Shown: positions 1-10,945, counted from the stretch's first letter. The stretch: DNA of 64,000 nucleotides from Diploptera punctata (GCA_030220185.1 JASPKZ010005708.1:1190501-1254500); one strand, 5' to 3'. A program made the numbers and translations. The notes: a model not told the origin generated them from the letters alone.

Positions 1-130
1 GCAAGATTAATATGACCATGATAAGAAAAATAAATGCTCGGACAGGATTTGAATCTGGACCTCTGGATGATACTACAGTGCACTACCAATTACGCTACAT
101 ATTAAGCTTGCATTGCTCAATGTCAAAAAT
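1..130 (-). mobile_element. tRNA-like SINE-type repeat, inverted partial copy
   Basis: Read on the minus strand, positions about 21-97 match the tRNA-like repeat at 314-382: the A-box-like region (GCGTAATTGGTAGTGCAC) and B-box-like region (GGTC..GATTCAAATCC) occur in the same order. The following block (98-130, ATTAAGCTTGCATTGCTCAA) is repeated directly at 407-430, so the two copies belong to one repeat family. No function beyond a possible internal Pol III promoter is inferred. Confidence 0.6.
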
Positions 131-257
131 TTAATTATAACATCGATAAAGCTTCACTGCTATAAAGTAAAAATATTTTCTTTAATTTGCTTACTTGTTA
201 TAGGAGCTACTAGGTGGCAGTGGAGATACAGTTCCCACTACATCTCGTAATAATAGA

Positions 258-284
258 GAATATATATATATATATATATATATA
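258..284. repeat. (TA)n microsatellite
   Basis: Uninterrupted TA dinucleotides abut the next tRNA-like repeat on its left side. Such tracts are common at insertion borders in this window (also 2057-2093 and 58906-58933). Confidence 0.95.
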
Positions 285-397
285 TAAGAAAAATGAATGT
301 TTGTGCTAGATTTGTTCGGTAGCGTAATTGGTAGTGCACTGGGGTATCATCCAGTGGTCTGGGTTCAAATCCCGTCCGAACATTTATTTTTCTTATC
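285..397 (+). mobile_element. tRNA-like SINE-type repeat with short terminal inverted repeats
   Basis: The core 314-382 folds like a tRNA: TTCGG at the 5' end, a D-arm-like GCGTAATTGGTAGTGC, a CACTGG/CCAGTG anticodon-type stem and a T-arm GGG TTCAAAT CCC. It is enclosed by a short inverted repeat, TAAGAAAAATGAATGTT on the left and AACATTTATTTTTCTTA on the right. The same plan recurs at 2745, 8725, 17950, 33866, 44865 and 51740. I call it a tRNA-derived repeat rather than a working tRNA gene because anticodon-loop bases differ between copies. Confidence 0.6.
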
Positions 398-450
398 GTG
401 TCATATTAAGCTTGCATTGCTCAATGTCAAAAATGTAATTATATCATATA

Positions 451-2049
451 TATACAGTAAAACTTGCTCAAAGCAGAATCGCATGGGACCAATTTTTTTT
501 TCCACATTGGACAAAATTCCACATTATAAAAAAACTAAAATGTATTAATAATCTTAGATTATATAGTACCTTATATGTATTTTTATGTACCTTGGATTAA
601 TTGTAGTTCCGCTGCCGTTGAAAAGAGAAGTATAGTATGTATGAGTGACTTCGATGGTAACGTGCAAAAAAAAGTCCCATTTCATTAGCGTTAAAAATGT
701 CTCTTAGGCGCGTATCTTGAAATTCAAGTATGCAGTTTTAGTTTTCGCTCACTAACTACACTTTAGTCCACATTCTTTGATTCTCCACAAATTTCATTCC
801 ACGCATCATTGTGTCATCTTTTAAAACTGTCCAGCCAACCTGAAGATTCCTTGAAATCGTAAATACCCATAGGGATTTAACAAGAGATAAAGCTTGACTT
901 TGGAACATCAGTCCGAAAATGAGAATGATACATACGTTTCAGCCATCTTTATTCCGTAAATTCAGAATGCTACCCGTGAAAGATTGGTCTCAGAACTTAA
1001 CTAATTTAAGATTTTACAGCGCAATTGTTATTTGCAAGACAGGTATTTGTTTTTCATAACGGGTGTGCAATGAGGCCGAATCTATACAGGTAGAATCTAT
1101 ACAGTAAAAGCTCCTTATTCGTGGGGATATATTCTGCAAATATGCTGCGAAAACAGAAACTGCAAATATGGAATGGTAATTTGTGTTCGGTATATAGGGA
1201 ATATGTTCCAAGGTTACAGAATAATATAAAAAATTATAAAAATAAAATAAATCAATGAGAGATTTTGAACAATTTCTATTAATTATTACTGTCAGGTTTA
1301 GGAAAGGACTTAAAGAACTTTGTATTTTTTTTTCTTGTTTTGCCACTTTTAAAAAGTCTTTCAATTAAGATTTATGTTCAGTTGTGAATTCTATGATATA
1401 ATTCCTTATTTTGTCTTTGGAATTCTTGATTCATTAACATTGAAACAGCGTGATACAGACGCAAATGACTCGCCAACGCATATAAATGGTTAAGTATTTT
1501 TATTTTTACTTTAAGCGGCAACACCATTTCTTTTTCTCTTGGTACTAATTATTTTTCTTTCCTTTTACTTGACATTATAAACTGGGAACAAAGCACAAGA
1601 GACACGTGTTATTCAATCAAAATTATTGCACTGAACAATAATATACCGATCGTGGCGATGGAGGCATTTATCAAAGTTCATATCGGCATGTGAAATGAGC
1701 AACAGCTTTTAACAATGAACTTTAGGTCAGTGGCAATTAGGTTTGTTTTGTTTTGTTTTGATATTTATTTGTCCATTTGGTTTGAATCACTATTTGTAAA
1801 GCCGTCTTGGCTCCTGCCTTCAGTAAAAAAAAAAAGAACTGCTGATGGTTAATAAACATATATACCTTTCTGCTTTATAAATTTTTTCATGAATTGTGTA
1901 GAAATATCCTTCCGTTTCCACGTTGGGCAGATTCCGTTTTATGCAAAATAAATACATGTAAAATTACTATTATTTCACTGGGACCAATAAATTTGTTCAC
2001 ATTGGACAGATTTCGGCATTATTCACGTTCTGGATTAAACAAGTTTTAC

Positions 2050-2053
<4 letters not shown>
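451..2053. mobile_element. pogo/Tigger-like DNA transposon remnant
   Basis: The left end reads ACAGTAAAACTTG and the right end CAAGTTTTACTGT, a terminal inverted repeat flanked by TA-rich DNA. Ends beginning CAGT with TA duplications are usual for pogo/Tigger elements. Near both ends lies a shared block containing GGGACCAAT and ACATTGGAC. The interior has no transposase I can recognise. A nested CAGTAAAAGCTCC fragment occurs near 1103, and a short TTTTG tandem run near 1742-1765. Alternative: two unrelated fragments that happen to share ends. Confidence 0.45.

Positions 2054-2056
<3 letters not shown>

Positions 2057-2093
<37 letters not shown>
2057..2093. repeat. (TA)n microsatellite
   Basis: A pure TA run directly follows the right end of the pogo-like remnant. 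It may have grown from the TA target duplication. Confidence 0.95.
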
Positions 2094-2097
<4 letters not shown>

Positions 2098-2549
2098 CTG
2101 CACATTTTATCTGGTAAATTCTTGATTTTTTGCCTTCATCAGTCTTTCATTTCTGTTAGTTTTAATTAGTTTATATAGGCTGTAATAATTTTTGGTGCCA
2201 AATTGTTGTTGAATTTGTTGAAAATTTTTTGAAATTTATTATATGCCAAATGATGATTTATGTAAATTTTCTGTATTTCTTAATACTTTATTTTGTGGTT
2301 TGAAGGGTACTTTCATTGATTAATTTTTGTTCTTTGAGAAATGTTTTTTGAACCTATTTATTTTCTTGTGAATAATTTTTTCTTCATATTATTTAAATTA
2401 TATTATTTAGTGTTATTTCCTACATATGTTTAATTAATATTGTAATTATGTTTAAATATGTACAATTTTTAAGAAATTATTTAGATTAAAGAAGTTAGTT
2501 AATTTAAGTAATCAGGCAGAAATGTTTTTATTATTCATTTCAACATCTC
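2094..2549. other. AT-rich intronic spacer, nothing recognised
   Basis: The stretch is T-rich and then A-rich with many stop codons in all frames. I see no coding, RNA or mobile-element signature. Confidence 0.6.
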
Positions 2550-2835
2550 AATGATGAAATGAATAATTAAAAACATTGAAAGAAGCCGTAATGGCTTTAT
2601 AATGTAATGTAAAATTCCCAAATAAATGTCCTTTTTAATAAAGGTGCCACCATTTCCAACATAAAAGCAAAGGTTTCATAGCATTTGGTGTATGGGAATT
2701 AACAGCATATATAAGAGAAAAATTTGCCTTTAGATTGGAACTTGCTTGGGTAGCTCAGTCGGTTGAGTATTGGCCTGGAAAGCCAAAGGTCCTGAGTTCA
2801 AGCCAAAGTCTGAGCGTATAATTTTTCTCTTCAAA
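2550..2835 (+). mobile_element. tRNA-like repeat with leader (long SINE-type unit)
   Basis: A leader (CCCAAATAAATGTC.., AGCATTTGGTG.., TATATAAGAGAAAAATTTG) precedes a tRNA-like core at 2745-2815 containing GGGTAGCTCAGTCGGTTGAG and a GAGTTCAAGCC T-arm. It ends in ATAATTTTTCTCTTCAAATA. The same leader, core and tail are found at 33665-33970 and 44640-44965, which defines the family by internal comparison. The T-arm 3' strand here (AAAG) no longer pairs well, so this copy is decayed. Confidence 0.65.
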
Positions 2836-3151
2836 TATGAATCAGACAGAGGTTTATTTAAAAATCATGAAATGAATAAGATTTTAGACCTTACCTCATA
2901 TATTTTATTTGCTTGTTCATCAAACAAAATGTTACATGGTTTCCCAAACAGAGTTTATATTAAGAATAGATCATAGTAATGCCATCTCTTCACCATGTGA
3001 TGAAACCTAAAGCACAGTGAATTCATATTAGGTACATGCTTAAAAAAAAACTCCATATTCCAACAGGGCCAGAAGGTCCTTGGCCTACCAACTAGCTGCT
3101 GCCATTACATCCACATGTGCTATCATAAATATGTGATTGTTTATTTTGTAG

Positions 3152-3386
3152 ATTGGCAGAAGAATATGAGGATCTTCGTGGTCGTTTTGAGAAAGCAGTG
3201 GCAGAAATACGAGCTATGAAACGAGAATTGCGCGAGTCACATGCTCTTTACGATGATTTGGAACTGAGTGTAATCAAACTGCGGCAAGATGGCAAAAGAC
3301 GAGAAGAATCCAGTGAAGCTGAAACTGCACTCATGGCTGCACGAGTGGAAGACCTCACTTTGAAACTGAGTGCAGCTGAGAAACAG
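3152..3386 (+). CDS. osp: outspread/MPRIP-like gene, coding exon (first in window)
   Basis: The exon follows a TTTATTTTGTAG acceptor and ends at CAG before GTTTGT. After one base that completes a codon, it encodes 78 residues beginning LAEEYEDLRGRFEKA and ending LKLSAAEKQ. The peptide is highly charged with heptad spacing, as in a coiled coil, and resembles the central coiled-coil region of outspread and its vertebrate relative MPRIP, an actin- and myosin phosphatase-associated scaffold. The last codon joins in frame to the exon at 18531 (EKQ then VRGLKQKL). The N-terminal PH domains known for this family must be upstream of the window. Family assignment is from remembered similarity. Confidence 0.8.
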
Positions 3387-3695
3387 GTTTGTAAGAGTTC
3401 AAGTCATTTCTTTTTTTTGGATACCATACCTTACTAGAATCTCAGGAGACTTCAGGTTTGATAAATTATCTAATATATGGCTGGAATGTTATACATTTTT
3501 CTTGGAAAACATTAATAAAAAATTTTCATATTTATAATATGATTTATGTTAAAATTGACCATTGAATTGAAAAAAAAAATTGGGATATTTCTATCCTCTA
3601 TGTACTTTTATTTAACTTTTATAGGATTTAATCACTATGAGGTTTAATTTATGGTGAAATTAAATGTTTCTTACCTCTTCTCATATATATTTTCT

Positions 3696-3742
3696 AAGTT
3701 GATCGCGATTTCGAGACTATAACTGTCTCATCATCAGAACTT
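3696..3742 (-). ncRNA. hammerhead ribozyme, intact core (PLE A, left arm)
   Basis: Read on the minus strand: stem I AAGTT, core CTGATGA, one extra T, stem II GAGAC/GTCTC with loop AGTTATA, GAAA, palindromic stem III TCGCGA, cleavage-site TC, then stem I partner AACTT. All three helices pair perfectly by eye and the conserved catalytic bases are present, so cleavage after the C is predicted. Hammerheads are known in PLE terminal repeats. The extra base after CTGATGA departs from the commonest form. Confidence 0.85.
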
Positions 3743-3993
3743 TGTTGGTGACTGGTGTTATGTCGATTGGAATAAACTCTTCTTCTTCCCTCTGTTGGTG
3801 GACCAATGAACCTCTGGATCAGGTCAAAATTTGCGGGAATTTCGAAGTTCATAAGTTGACTTATAGTCTCGAAGTTGACTTATGAACTTCGAAATTCCCG
3901 CAAATTTTGACCTGATCCAGAGGTTCATCGGTCCACCAACAGAGGGAAGAAGAAGAGATTCTTCCGATCGACATAACACCAGTCGCCAACAAA

Positions 3994-4041
3994 GTTCGTT
4001 CTGATGAGACAGTTATAGTCTCGAAATCGCGATCAACCTAG
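3994..4041 (+). ncRNA. hammerhead relic (PLE A, right arm)
   Basis: This is the inverted partner of the motif at 3696-3742. The right arm reads GTTCGTTCTGATGAGACAG where the left-arm sequence has GTTCTGATGATGAGACAG, so the spacing between the CTGATGA core and stem II has changed and stem I is disturbed. GAAA and TCGCGATC are retained. Probably inactive. Confidence 0.65.
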
Positions 4042-4195
4042 AAAATATATATGAGGAGAGGTAAGAAACATTTAATTTCACCATACCCTATGTACTTGTT
4101 TAAAAACCAGACTAATTCTCACAATTATGAAGTAATATATGAATGAAAATAATTTATTTTTGCAAGAATACTATATATTTAGGATTCAAAGTATG

Positions 4196-4700
4196 TATAT
4201 ATCATCATCATCATCCATGCAAATATTAGGCTGTGTGGCCTGTTACAGTCTCAAAGAGGAATTTTCCATCCAGCGGGCTTTTTTGGACGTCCCAGTGATC
4301 TTTTGCCTTGGGGGCAGTAGCGAAGTATGGCTTTTGGAATTTTATGAGATAGCATTCGTTGAAGATGGGCTTTCCAGTTGTTCTGGTAGTTTTGTATATG
4401 GTGAAGAATGGGTTCTACATTGAACTCTTGCATAATTTCCTCATTTCTTTTATGGTCCCACTTTGTGTAGCCTGCTGTATGGTGCATAAATCACATCTCA
4501 TTTGCTGTTATTTGGCTTTCATCTCTTCTTCGTATTGTCCATGCTTCACTACCATATCTTAATACTGGTCTTGCGAGAACCTTATAAAGCTGTAATCTTG
4601 TGTTCTTCTGTACTAAAGATGGTTTCATTATACTGTTAATTATCCCCGTTGTTTTTGTAAAATTTGTGATTTTCTTTGATATATCAGCTTCATCTTGCTA
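4196..4700 (-). mobile_element. LINE 3' fragment (reverse transcriptase C-terminus)
   Basis: On the minus strand the peptide HHTAGYTKWDHKRNEEIM is followed by QNYQNNWKAHLQRM and GKRSLGRPKK, the GRPxxRW-type tail seen at the end of many non-LTR retrotransposon ORFs. The DNA ends in a (TCA)n-like tail at 4200. It matches the same stretch of the longer LINE copy at 21225-21780. It is 5' truncated at about 4700. It also preserves the empty TTAA site (4559-4562) that a MITE fills in the other copy. Confidence 0.8.
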
Positions 4701-5539
4701 CCTGCTGGCTTCACATCCACATATTTAAATCACAGAGGTGGATGATCATCTAGGCAATATTAGGGTTGAGATGTAGTCAGCATATCAGATCCCCAGTCAT
4801 TATAGCTGGTTTTCTCAACCTGGAACTGCTACTTATTATAGCTACCCAAATTCCAACAATGTTGGGTGGGCAACGGTCCCATATTGGCCAAAGATAAATA
4901 AAAAAAAATCTGCTTGCATGGGGGTTTGAATATGCACGAATACATCATGCTTGGCTATGCACAGAACTACCTGCTGAATCTTGTCAATACACCTCTTATA
5001 TGTGGTTTTAATAGCTCAAAAAAAAAATAAATCTCTCCCATGAGGTTTTAAACTCAGATCTGCAGATTAACAGGCAGGTGTGTCACCATCTGATCTAACA
5101 TAAGAGTATTTGGTTAATGCAAATATATATAATTAAACAGTGCTACTACTATGCAGTGTGCCACATTACACCTTTGTTAAACTACAGCATAATTATACTT
5201 CTTCTTCCTTGCATATGATAGACCTAGGGGTCTGTTACGGTCTCAATCCAATGTTTGAAGGGTCTGCCCAAAGATAATAATTATACAGACAGAGCAAATC
5301 TGCTTCAGATACATCATTTTCAAATTCATAACATTTGCATACAGGAAAGAGGATGATAATCTAGCACTCAGTAAATCTCATTTAAAAACCATTTGTCATA
5401 AAACGGATTTTTTTTAAAATTCTGTGATAAATAATTTATTAAATTTTAACATCTATTTGTGACTCTAGGCATAACTGTAGTAGATTCTAGTATTATCAAT
5501 ATCTATATTTTATTTAAAAAAAATAACAGATAGAAATTC
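4701..5539. other. Intronic spacer, nothing firmly recognised
   Basis: No open frame or clear repeat end is visible. A short block at 5222-5250 (GGTCTGTTACGGTCTCAA) resembles the LINE 3' region at 21245-21268 and a fragment at 36555-36575, so a small LINE remnant is possible. Confidence 0.5.
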
Positions 5540-5826
5540 TTTATCTAATGGTTTAAGGCAAGCTGATGCTGTGTCTCCTCTACTATTCAATTTTGTACTA
5601 GAGCAGGTAATCAAATCTCTAGATGATAAAAGAAGAGGTATAATTAAAATAGTATTAATACATTGTTGGTATATATTGATGATGCATTATTATCAGGTGA
5701 TCAGATAATAAAGTTCTTAATAAAATTTTTAAATCAAAAAGAGATGAACAGATAGGTGAATGGAGAAGACTACTTAGCAGAAAGCTACACATAATATTTA
5801 TGGGAAACCAAATGTAATGAGAATGG
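5540..5826 (+). pseudogene. LINE reverse transcriptase fragment
   Basis: The + strand encodes NGLRQADAVSPLLFNFVLEQ, the strongly conserved block between two catalytic RT motifs of non-LTR retrotransposons, then a frame-shifted YIDDALLSG-like remnant of the catalytic YxDD motif. It is interrupted by the piggyBac-like element at 5827 and probably resumes at 7232. Confidence 0.8.
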
Positions 5827-7231
5827 TTAACCCTTAACCGGAGTTGTGGGGTGTTTTATGATACCAAAGACACTGGACACCCCTGACATTCTTTTAAAAT
5901 CCATTTTTTTTCGAAATCCTTTTGTGTAGCTTTCCCTTTGTTTATTATGAACCCTTAACCATGGTCTGTAACCTGTAAGTACTGTTACTTTCTCTGTGCA
6001 TAAGTAAAATAAGGAGTGGTATCCTTTACGACCCCACAACTCCAGTAGCGTTCCAGTATTTGTGTTGAATGTAGTTTATGTAAGAATGGTATAGTTGGTG
6101 TTAATATGGCCTATCATGCTCGTAAACATATATCAGTGGTTCATACTGATTTCCTGGTCTTTGAAAAGATCCTGACTATAATTATTCTGAACATGAAACA
6201 GATTCAGGTCTAGAATGTAACTCTGAAATTTTTTTAGCATATCCTTCCAAAGAAACAGGACAGCTGTGATAGACATCACAGAGTACGGGTTTAGAGATGA
6301 TCAAACAATTATTTCGCATGTATCTAAAAAAGAAAAGCTACCATTTTGCTGTCTAACATGCACCATTCGGAATGTACTGTTCCTGAGACATGCAAACCAT
6401 AAATTATATTCGTATTTTTATAATAGTATGAAAGGGGGAGTAGATACCTTTGAACAGAACATTTTTATATATAGCACAAGCAGGCGAAGAAGGAGATGAT
6501 CCCTTCCTTGGCTGTCTGTTATGCTATTCTGAACAAAACTGATGTCAATTGTTAGGTATTGCAATCATCTTTCAAGGATTACAAGCCTATTTCTCACTTT
6601 GAATTCCTGAAAACTTAAGACCGACAATTTACAGAGCCATACCTAAATGAAAGACTTGTAAATGATCGACTACCAAAAGAACTCAGAATTATTGTTTCCA
6701 GGATTTTGAAGAAACCATTTCCGAAGAATGGAAGACTAATCAAGGATGTAAAAGAAAACAGTGTGCGTTGTGTCCTCATTCAAACAAAAAGAAAACGAAC
6801 CAATATTGTGTTAGATGTGATAGACCAATGTGCCAGACATGCTGATCAGTTACGTGGAGAATTAGGAACGTTCTATTATGAAAGAAAGTTTTTGTAAATT
6901 ACATTTTTATTCAGTATATTTTGAAATTTCAGTGAAAAAAATGTGTGTGAACACAAAATCTGACAAATTCATTGTATAGATGTTGGTAATTATTGTTCTA
7001 TTTTTCGCTACACTTGTGCTATATTCTGTAATTTAGTGAATTTCCCTTCCTGAAAATCATCCATATTATTCCACAATCAATTAGTTATATAAACAAACTA
7101 TTTTATAATTCTATTTTTCACAATAAATACAAATACAACTGCATGTACTATCACATTTTCTGTTGGTATCTTTTTCGACCCCACAACTCCACTAACGGCA
7201 TACAAAATGCACAATGCCAGTTAAGGGTTAA
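5827..7231 (+). mobile_element. piggyBac-like transposon, decayed
   Basis: TTAA at 5827-5830 and 7228-7231 flanks ends reading CCCTTAAC and GTTAAGGG. A subterminal block (GGAGTTGTGGGGT near 5840 and ACCCCACAACTCC near 7178) is also inverted. TTAA duplication is diagnostic of piggyBac. It carries a damaged C-terminal transposase. It sits within a LINE fragment whose two halves flank it. Confidence 0.85.
6266..6897 (+). pseudogene. piggyBac-type transposase C-terminal remnant
   Basis: The first part encodes YNSMKGGVDTFEQN, the conserved GGVDxFDQ segment of the DDE transposase near its last catalytic Asp, followed by SRRRRRW. Further on, in a shifted frame at about 6760-6845, CALCPH, YCVRCDRPMCQTC gives the CxxC cysteine-rich DNA-binding finger typical of the protein's C-terminus. 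Several stops and frameshifts separate the pieces, so no active enzyme is made. Confidence 0.75.
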
Positions 7232-7410
7232 GTTTCATAGACTGCGATGTGCAGGACATGGGGAATGAAATAGGGGCATGAAAACTAATATAACAGTAAC
7301 CATGATTTGAAAGAGGTGAATTATACAAGGAATAACTGGAAACCATTAGCTGAGGATAGGGATGTATGGAGAGCTTATGTCCATTCAGCCACAAATATCT
7401 GGGTTTGATA
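7232..7410 (+). pseudogene. LINE C-terminal fragment, continuation across piggyBac insertion
   Basis: The + strand reads FHRLRCAGHG then NNWKPLAEDRDVWRAYVHSAT in broken frames, like the RLRWxGHVxR...WxxLAxDRxxWR tail of LINE proteins. It is the likely downstream half of the element whose RT lies at 5540-5826. Confidence 0.65.
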
Positions 7411-7424
7411 ATGCCAGTGATTTG

Positions 7425-7668
7425 TTATTAGACAATAGTATTATATTCATGAGTTACAAATATGGTACACAATTTTTTAAAAAATAAAAAAATATATAAC
7501 TGAAGGTATAAGTGTATTTTTAATTGATTATTTATTAACCATATTTCCTGTTAGGCAGTAGTATTATATTCATGAATTACAAATATAGTACATTTAAAAC
7601 ATTTAAAAATATATAACTGAAGGTATATGTATATTTTAATTGATTATTTATTAATCAAATTTCCTGTG
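7425..7668 (+). repeat. Two-copy tandem duplication, about 125 bp unit
   Basis: The unit beginning TAGTATTATATTCATGAGTT at about 7436 recurs at 7559, each containing ATATATAACTGAAGGTATA and TTAATTGATTATTTATTAA. The copies differ by small indels. No coding potential. Confidence 0.8.
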
Positions 7669-8690
7669 TAGGCCTAACCTAGAATTATAAAAATTATGTT
7701 AAATATTTCAGTAGCCATACAATATTAAATTATTTACTTAGATTTCTTTTTAGTTTAGGCATAAACCTCACATGGAATAACAATAGTAATAGTAAATCAA
7801 ACATAAAAGTTATAATGTCGTAATTTCATCTCTTAATTTTGAGGCAACAGTAAGCACTTCCATTTGAGGATCTTCACGAATACATAAAATTATTATAATT
7901 GAAATAATCATTAGAAAAAACGTTAAAATCATTATAAATGGTGGGTAATAATTTGAAAAATGAAACCCTAAGAATAAAATTTGATACGAGTTTATGAAGG
8001 AATTAAAAAAGTTGCGTCACAGGTTGTAAAGAGTAGCCTAATTTATTACAGAAATATCTGTAGGCCTATGTAATTGAGAGCGTCCATATTCAGTAAAAAT
8101 TTGCTCGTTATTTCTTTTTAACTATTACAGATATTTTTGTTTTTAAACTTTTATTTTAGAAACGAATAATATATCCATTATACAGTGGCTGTGTGCTATA
8201 ATATGCCTCAAGCTAGTTGGAAACCTAGAGAATAAGCTTTGGAAGGCATTGAAAACCGATTTTTAGCAGGTATTTAGTACCAACCTTGTCAGAAAATAGA
8301 GATTTATGCTTGATTGGTGAGCGGCTCCCTAATTCGATCATTGCATGTTCTCACGGAAAACTCGGCTCACCAGTGATTGGAAGTAATTGAGTAGAGGCAA
8401 TTGTCTTTGCATGCGGCCCTAAATCTCACTTGGATCAGTTGAATAGCTGCCCATACCAAGGTTGTAACCCTCATTCTTTCCAAAGTTGATTTTTACATGG
8501 AAAAAGATTCTACATTAACAATTTTTTTCCATCTAAAATTCAACTTTACAAAAAAATTAACATTAAACATTTTATTTTAAAGTTTCACTGGCTATAAATG
8601 TGGTGTTATTTTCCAATCAAGTCTTCTTGTTAAAGAAGCCACAGATGACATGTAGAATGAAAGTTCATAGTCTCGGTGCATGGGAATTCA
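7669..8690. other. AT-rich intronic spacer, nothing recognised
   Basis: No long frame, repeat border or RNA motif is visible in this stretch. Confidence 0.55.
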
Positions 8691-8694
8691 TATA

Positions 8695-8815
8695 AAAGGA
8701 GAGAATTAATATTCGTTTGAATCAGGAGCCTGGTAGATCAGTGGTCGGAGCACTGGTGTACAGAACCAGAGACATCGTGTTCAAATCCCATTTCAGGCAT
8801 ATATTTTTCTCAATG
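8695..8815 (+). mobile_element. tRNA-like SINE-type repeat
   Basis: The core GCCTGGTAGATCAGTGGTCG and the T-arm-like GTTCAAATCCC are followed by the family tail CATATATTTTTCTC. The flanking GAATCAGG and TTTCAGGC may form part of the long acceptor-like stem seen in sister copies. Confidence 0.6.
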
Positions 8816-8909
8816 AACGAATGACTCACTTCTTATTTTATCTCATTGTTTATACTGTAGTTTTCAAGAGGAACATCCCTTGCATTTTCAACCAATATTA
8901 TTTCCCATA

Positions 8910-9540
8910 AATTAATGAGTCATTTTTACATCTTATCTCATATTTCATGTTTTATTAAACACGGTAACTATAGTTTTCAAATGATCTTGTCATTAATTTT
9001 CAACCGCCATTATGACTACCGGATATTCGTTGGAATCTCCCTCTATAACGTTGCCATCTGGTGTTGATTTGATGAACTTCGAGATATTGTAGCCATCTGG
9101 TATTGATTTGATGAACTTCGAGATGAGGTCACGTTCATCCGGAATGTCGAAATTCATGGATTTAAATTTGTTCTTCTGAATAAATATTTTCTCCCAAACT
9201 GTCAAATCCAAAGGTTTTTCCAAATGTTTTAGAACAAATTTAAATCCATGAATTTCGACATTCCGGATGAACGTGACTTCATCTCGAAGTTCATAAAATC
9301 AATACCAGATGGCAACGATATCTCGAAGTTCATCAAATCAACACCAGATGGCAATGTTATAGAGGGAGATTCCAATGAATATCCGGTAGTCATAATGGCG
9401 GTTGAAAATGAATGACAAGATCATTTGAAAACTATAGTTACCGTGTTTAATAAAACATGAAATATGAGGTAAGATGTAAAAATGACTCATTAATTTATTA
9501 ATTAAGAACCTCATAATGTGTTTCCCATTTTTAACTTTGA
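8910..9540. mobile_element. Penelope-like foldback, subfamily C
   Basis: ATTATTTCCCATA at 8897-8909 is repeated at 9541-9553. Two inverted arms meet near 9225-9240. The minus arm encodes a GIY-YIG C-terminal tail (LDLTVWEKIFIQKNKFKSMN, FDIPDERDLISKFIKS) at 8993-9223, and the + arm a near mirror. The right edge carries the one-sided extension GAACCTCATAATGTGTTTCCC. Both hammerhead-type motifs are altered (TTGAAAA instead of CTGAAGA), so ribozyme activity is unlikely. Confidence 0.85.
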
Positions 9541-9561
9541 ATTATTTCCCATATTTAACCA

Positions 9562-9640
9562 TGAATATATTTTTCTCTTCAAATAAAATTTGTCTTTTGG
9601 TGAGAAGTGATAAATTTATTATCCAAGATTACTATTACTA
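9562..9640 (+). mobile_element. tRNA-like repeat tail fragment
   Basis: ATATTTTTCTCTTCAAATAAA with GTCTTTTGGTGAGAAGTGAT matches the tail after the tRNA-like repeat at 11100-11160. The tRNA part is missing. Confidence 0.5.
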
Positions 9641-9843
9641 CCTCATTCTGGGAAGCTGTTCAATTCTAGGATTTTTGTTTTTACTTACTTCCTCAATTGT
9701 AATACAAATATCAAGAAATTTAAATAATGATTCTCATCAGATATTAAGACAGTGTATCTACTCCGTATAGGTATAATTAAATGACACAGAGTGTCTGGTA
9801 AGATAATGTAAGACTTTTAAAGTGCAAACTTCCTTCTCCTTAG

Positions 9844-9888
9844 GTTCAAGCAGAGGATGAAGATTTAGAAGATCCTCTTACAGAACAT
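9844..9888 (+). CDS. possible 45-nt cassette exon of the osp-like gene
   Basis: A pyrimidine tract and TTAG (CTTCCTTCTCCTTAG) precede a 45-nt open segment encoding VQAEDEDLEDPLTEH. Its length is divisible by three and it starts in phase 0, so it could be spliced between the exons ending 3386 and starting 18531 without changing the frame. The donor CAT/GTGGCA is weak. The acidic peptide would fit a linker between coiled-coil segments. It may equally be a chance acceptor. Confidence 0.3.
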
Positions 9889-10527
9889 GTGGCAAGTTCA
9901 TATCAGAGTTATGTGTGCTTATGTTGAAAATAGAGCAGCGTTTTCATGTTATGATGAGCATGAGTTTGTTTAGTACTTTAAACTCACACTGCTTTAATTT
10001 ACAAAGAATCACTTAAGACCTTGCACAAAGAGACTGCAAAGTGTCCAAAGTGTACTGCATTGTGTAACCTAAATGTGTCTCTGTATTTCACATTGATATA
10101 TTGCTAAAAAAACTAAATATGGAATTACATTATGAACAAATAATTTATCACTTTTTCAACATAATCAATTTTAGAAATTGAATATAAAATGAATCTTCGT
10201 TGCATGAACATTTATGCTTTACATACTTCACAGTTGTATTTTATAATGTATAGATAGTAAAAATAGGGTAATTATTTAATTAAAAATAAATAAATTTTGG
10301 CCACTTTCTTCAGGCTATTCAATTGGTGTATATTTACTTTACTATGGCTTACCATTTAACAATGCAAGTTTTTAAATCATTGGTTACCATTAACTGCAAG
10401 TTCATTTTATATTTGGTGTTACAAATGTATTAGTGTAAATTAACATGATTTTGTATGTTTTTGGCACTTGATATTTATTTTGTTAGTTTTTTTTTGTAAT
10501 TTGTTAATAGAAAAAGAATTTTTAATC

Positions 10528-10529
<2 letters not shown>
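9889..10529. other. AT-rich intronic spacer, nothing recognised
   Basis: No coding or mobile-element signature seen. Confidence 0.55.
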
Positions 10530-10600
<71 letters not shown>

Positions 10601-10672
10601 GATAATAACGATAATAATAATAACGATAATATAAATATAAATAATAATAATATAATAATCATCATCATCATC
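10530..10672. repeat. (TAA)n microsatellite with ACGATAATA variants
   Basis: About 23 consecutive TAA units, then interrupted units (ATAACGATAATA) and a short ATC run. Confidence 0.95.
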
Positions 10673-10784
10673 TTACAGTTATAGCGTATCATCAATCAAG
10701 TAACTTAATACTATGCAGCTGAAGCTATTACTATTTTTGATAAAAAAGTAAATTAATATACACAGCTAAACTATTGTAATCAAT

Positions 10785-10945
10785 GGTAAAGAGAAAAAAA
10801 TTCTGCTTGATCCAGGAGTTGAAAAGCAAACCTTCAACTTTATGCACTGATGCTGTGAATCCTGATTAATTTCAGTGCATAAAGCTGAAAATTTATGGTT
10901 CAATTCCTGATTCAGGTAGAAAAGTTTTCTCTTTACCACTGATCT
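10785..10945 (+). mobile_element. tRNA-like repeat copy with terminal inverted repeats, decayed
   Basis: The ends are GGTAAAGAGAAAAAAATTCT on the left and AGAAAAGTTTTCTCTTTACC on the right. Next to them GATCCAGG and CCTGATTC pair less well. Between them are a TTTATGCACTGA block that nearly inverts at TCAGTGCATAAA and a TGGTTCAATTCC T-arm-like piece. Confidence 0.5.

Larger units (their letters stand above)
3608..4087. mobile_element. Penelope-like foldback, subfamily A, with target duplication
   Basis: The two arms are inverted copies of the 3' end of a PLE and meet near 3850-3870. CTATGTACTT at 3598-3607 is repeated at 4088-4097 as the target-site duplication. The outer left edge carries a one-sided extension ending in CACTATGAGGTTTAATT, absent on the right. 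Each arm includes the final codons of a GIY-YIG protein (LIQRFIGPPTEGRRR) and a hammerhead motif. The element sits in an intron of the osp-like gene. Confidence 0.85.

Noticed and set aside
1014..1364. Minus-strand 116-residue frame
   Set aside because: Composition and lack of any family motif suggest a chance frame within the pogo-like remnant.
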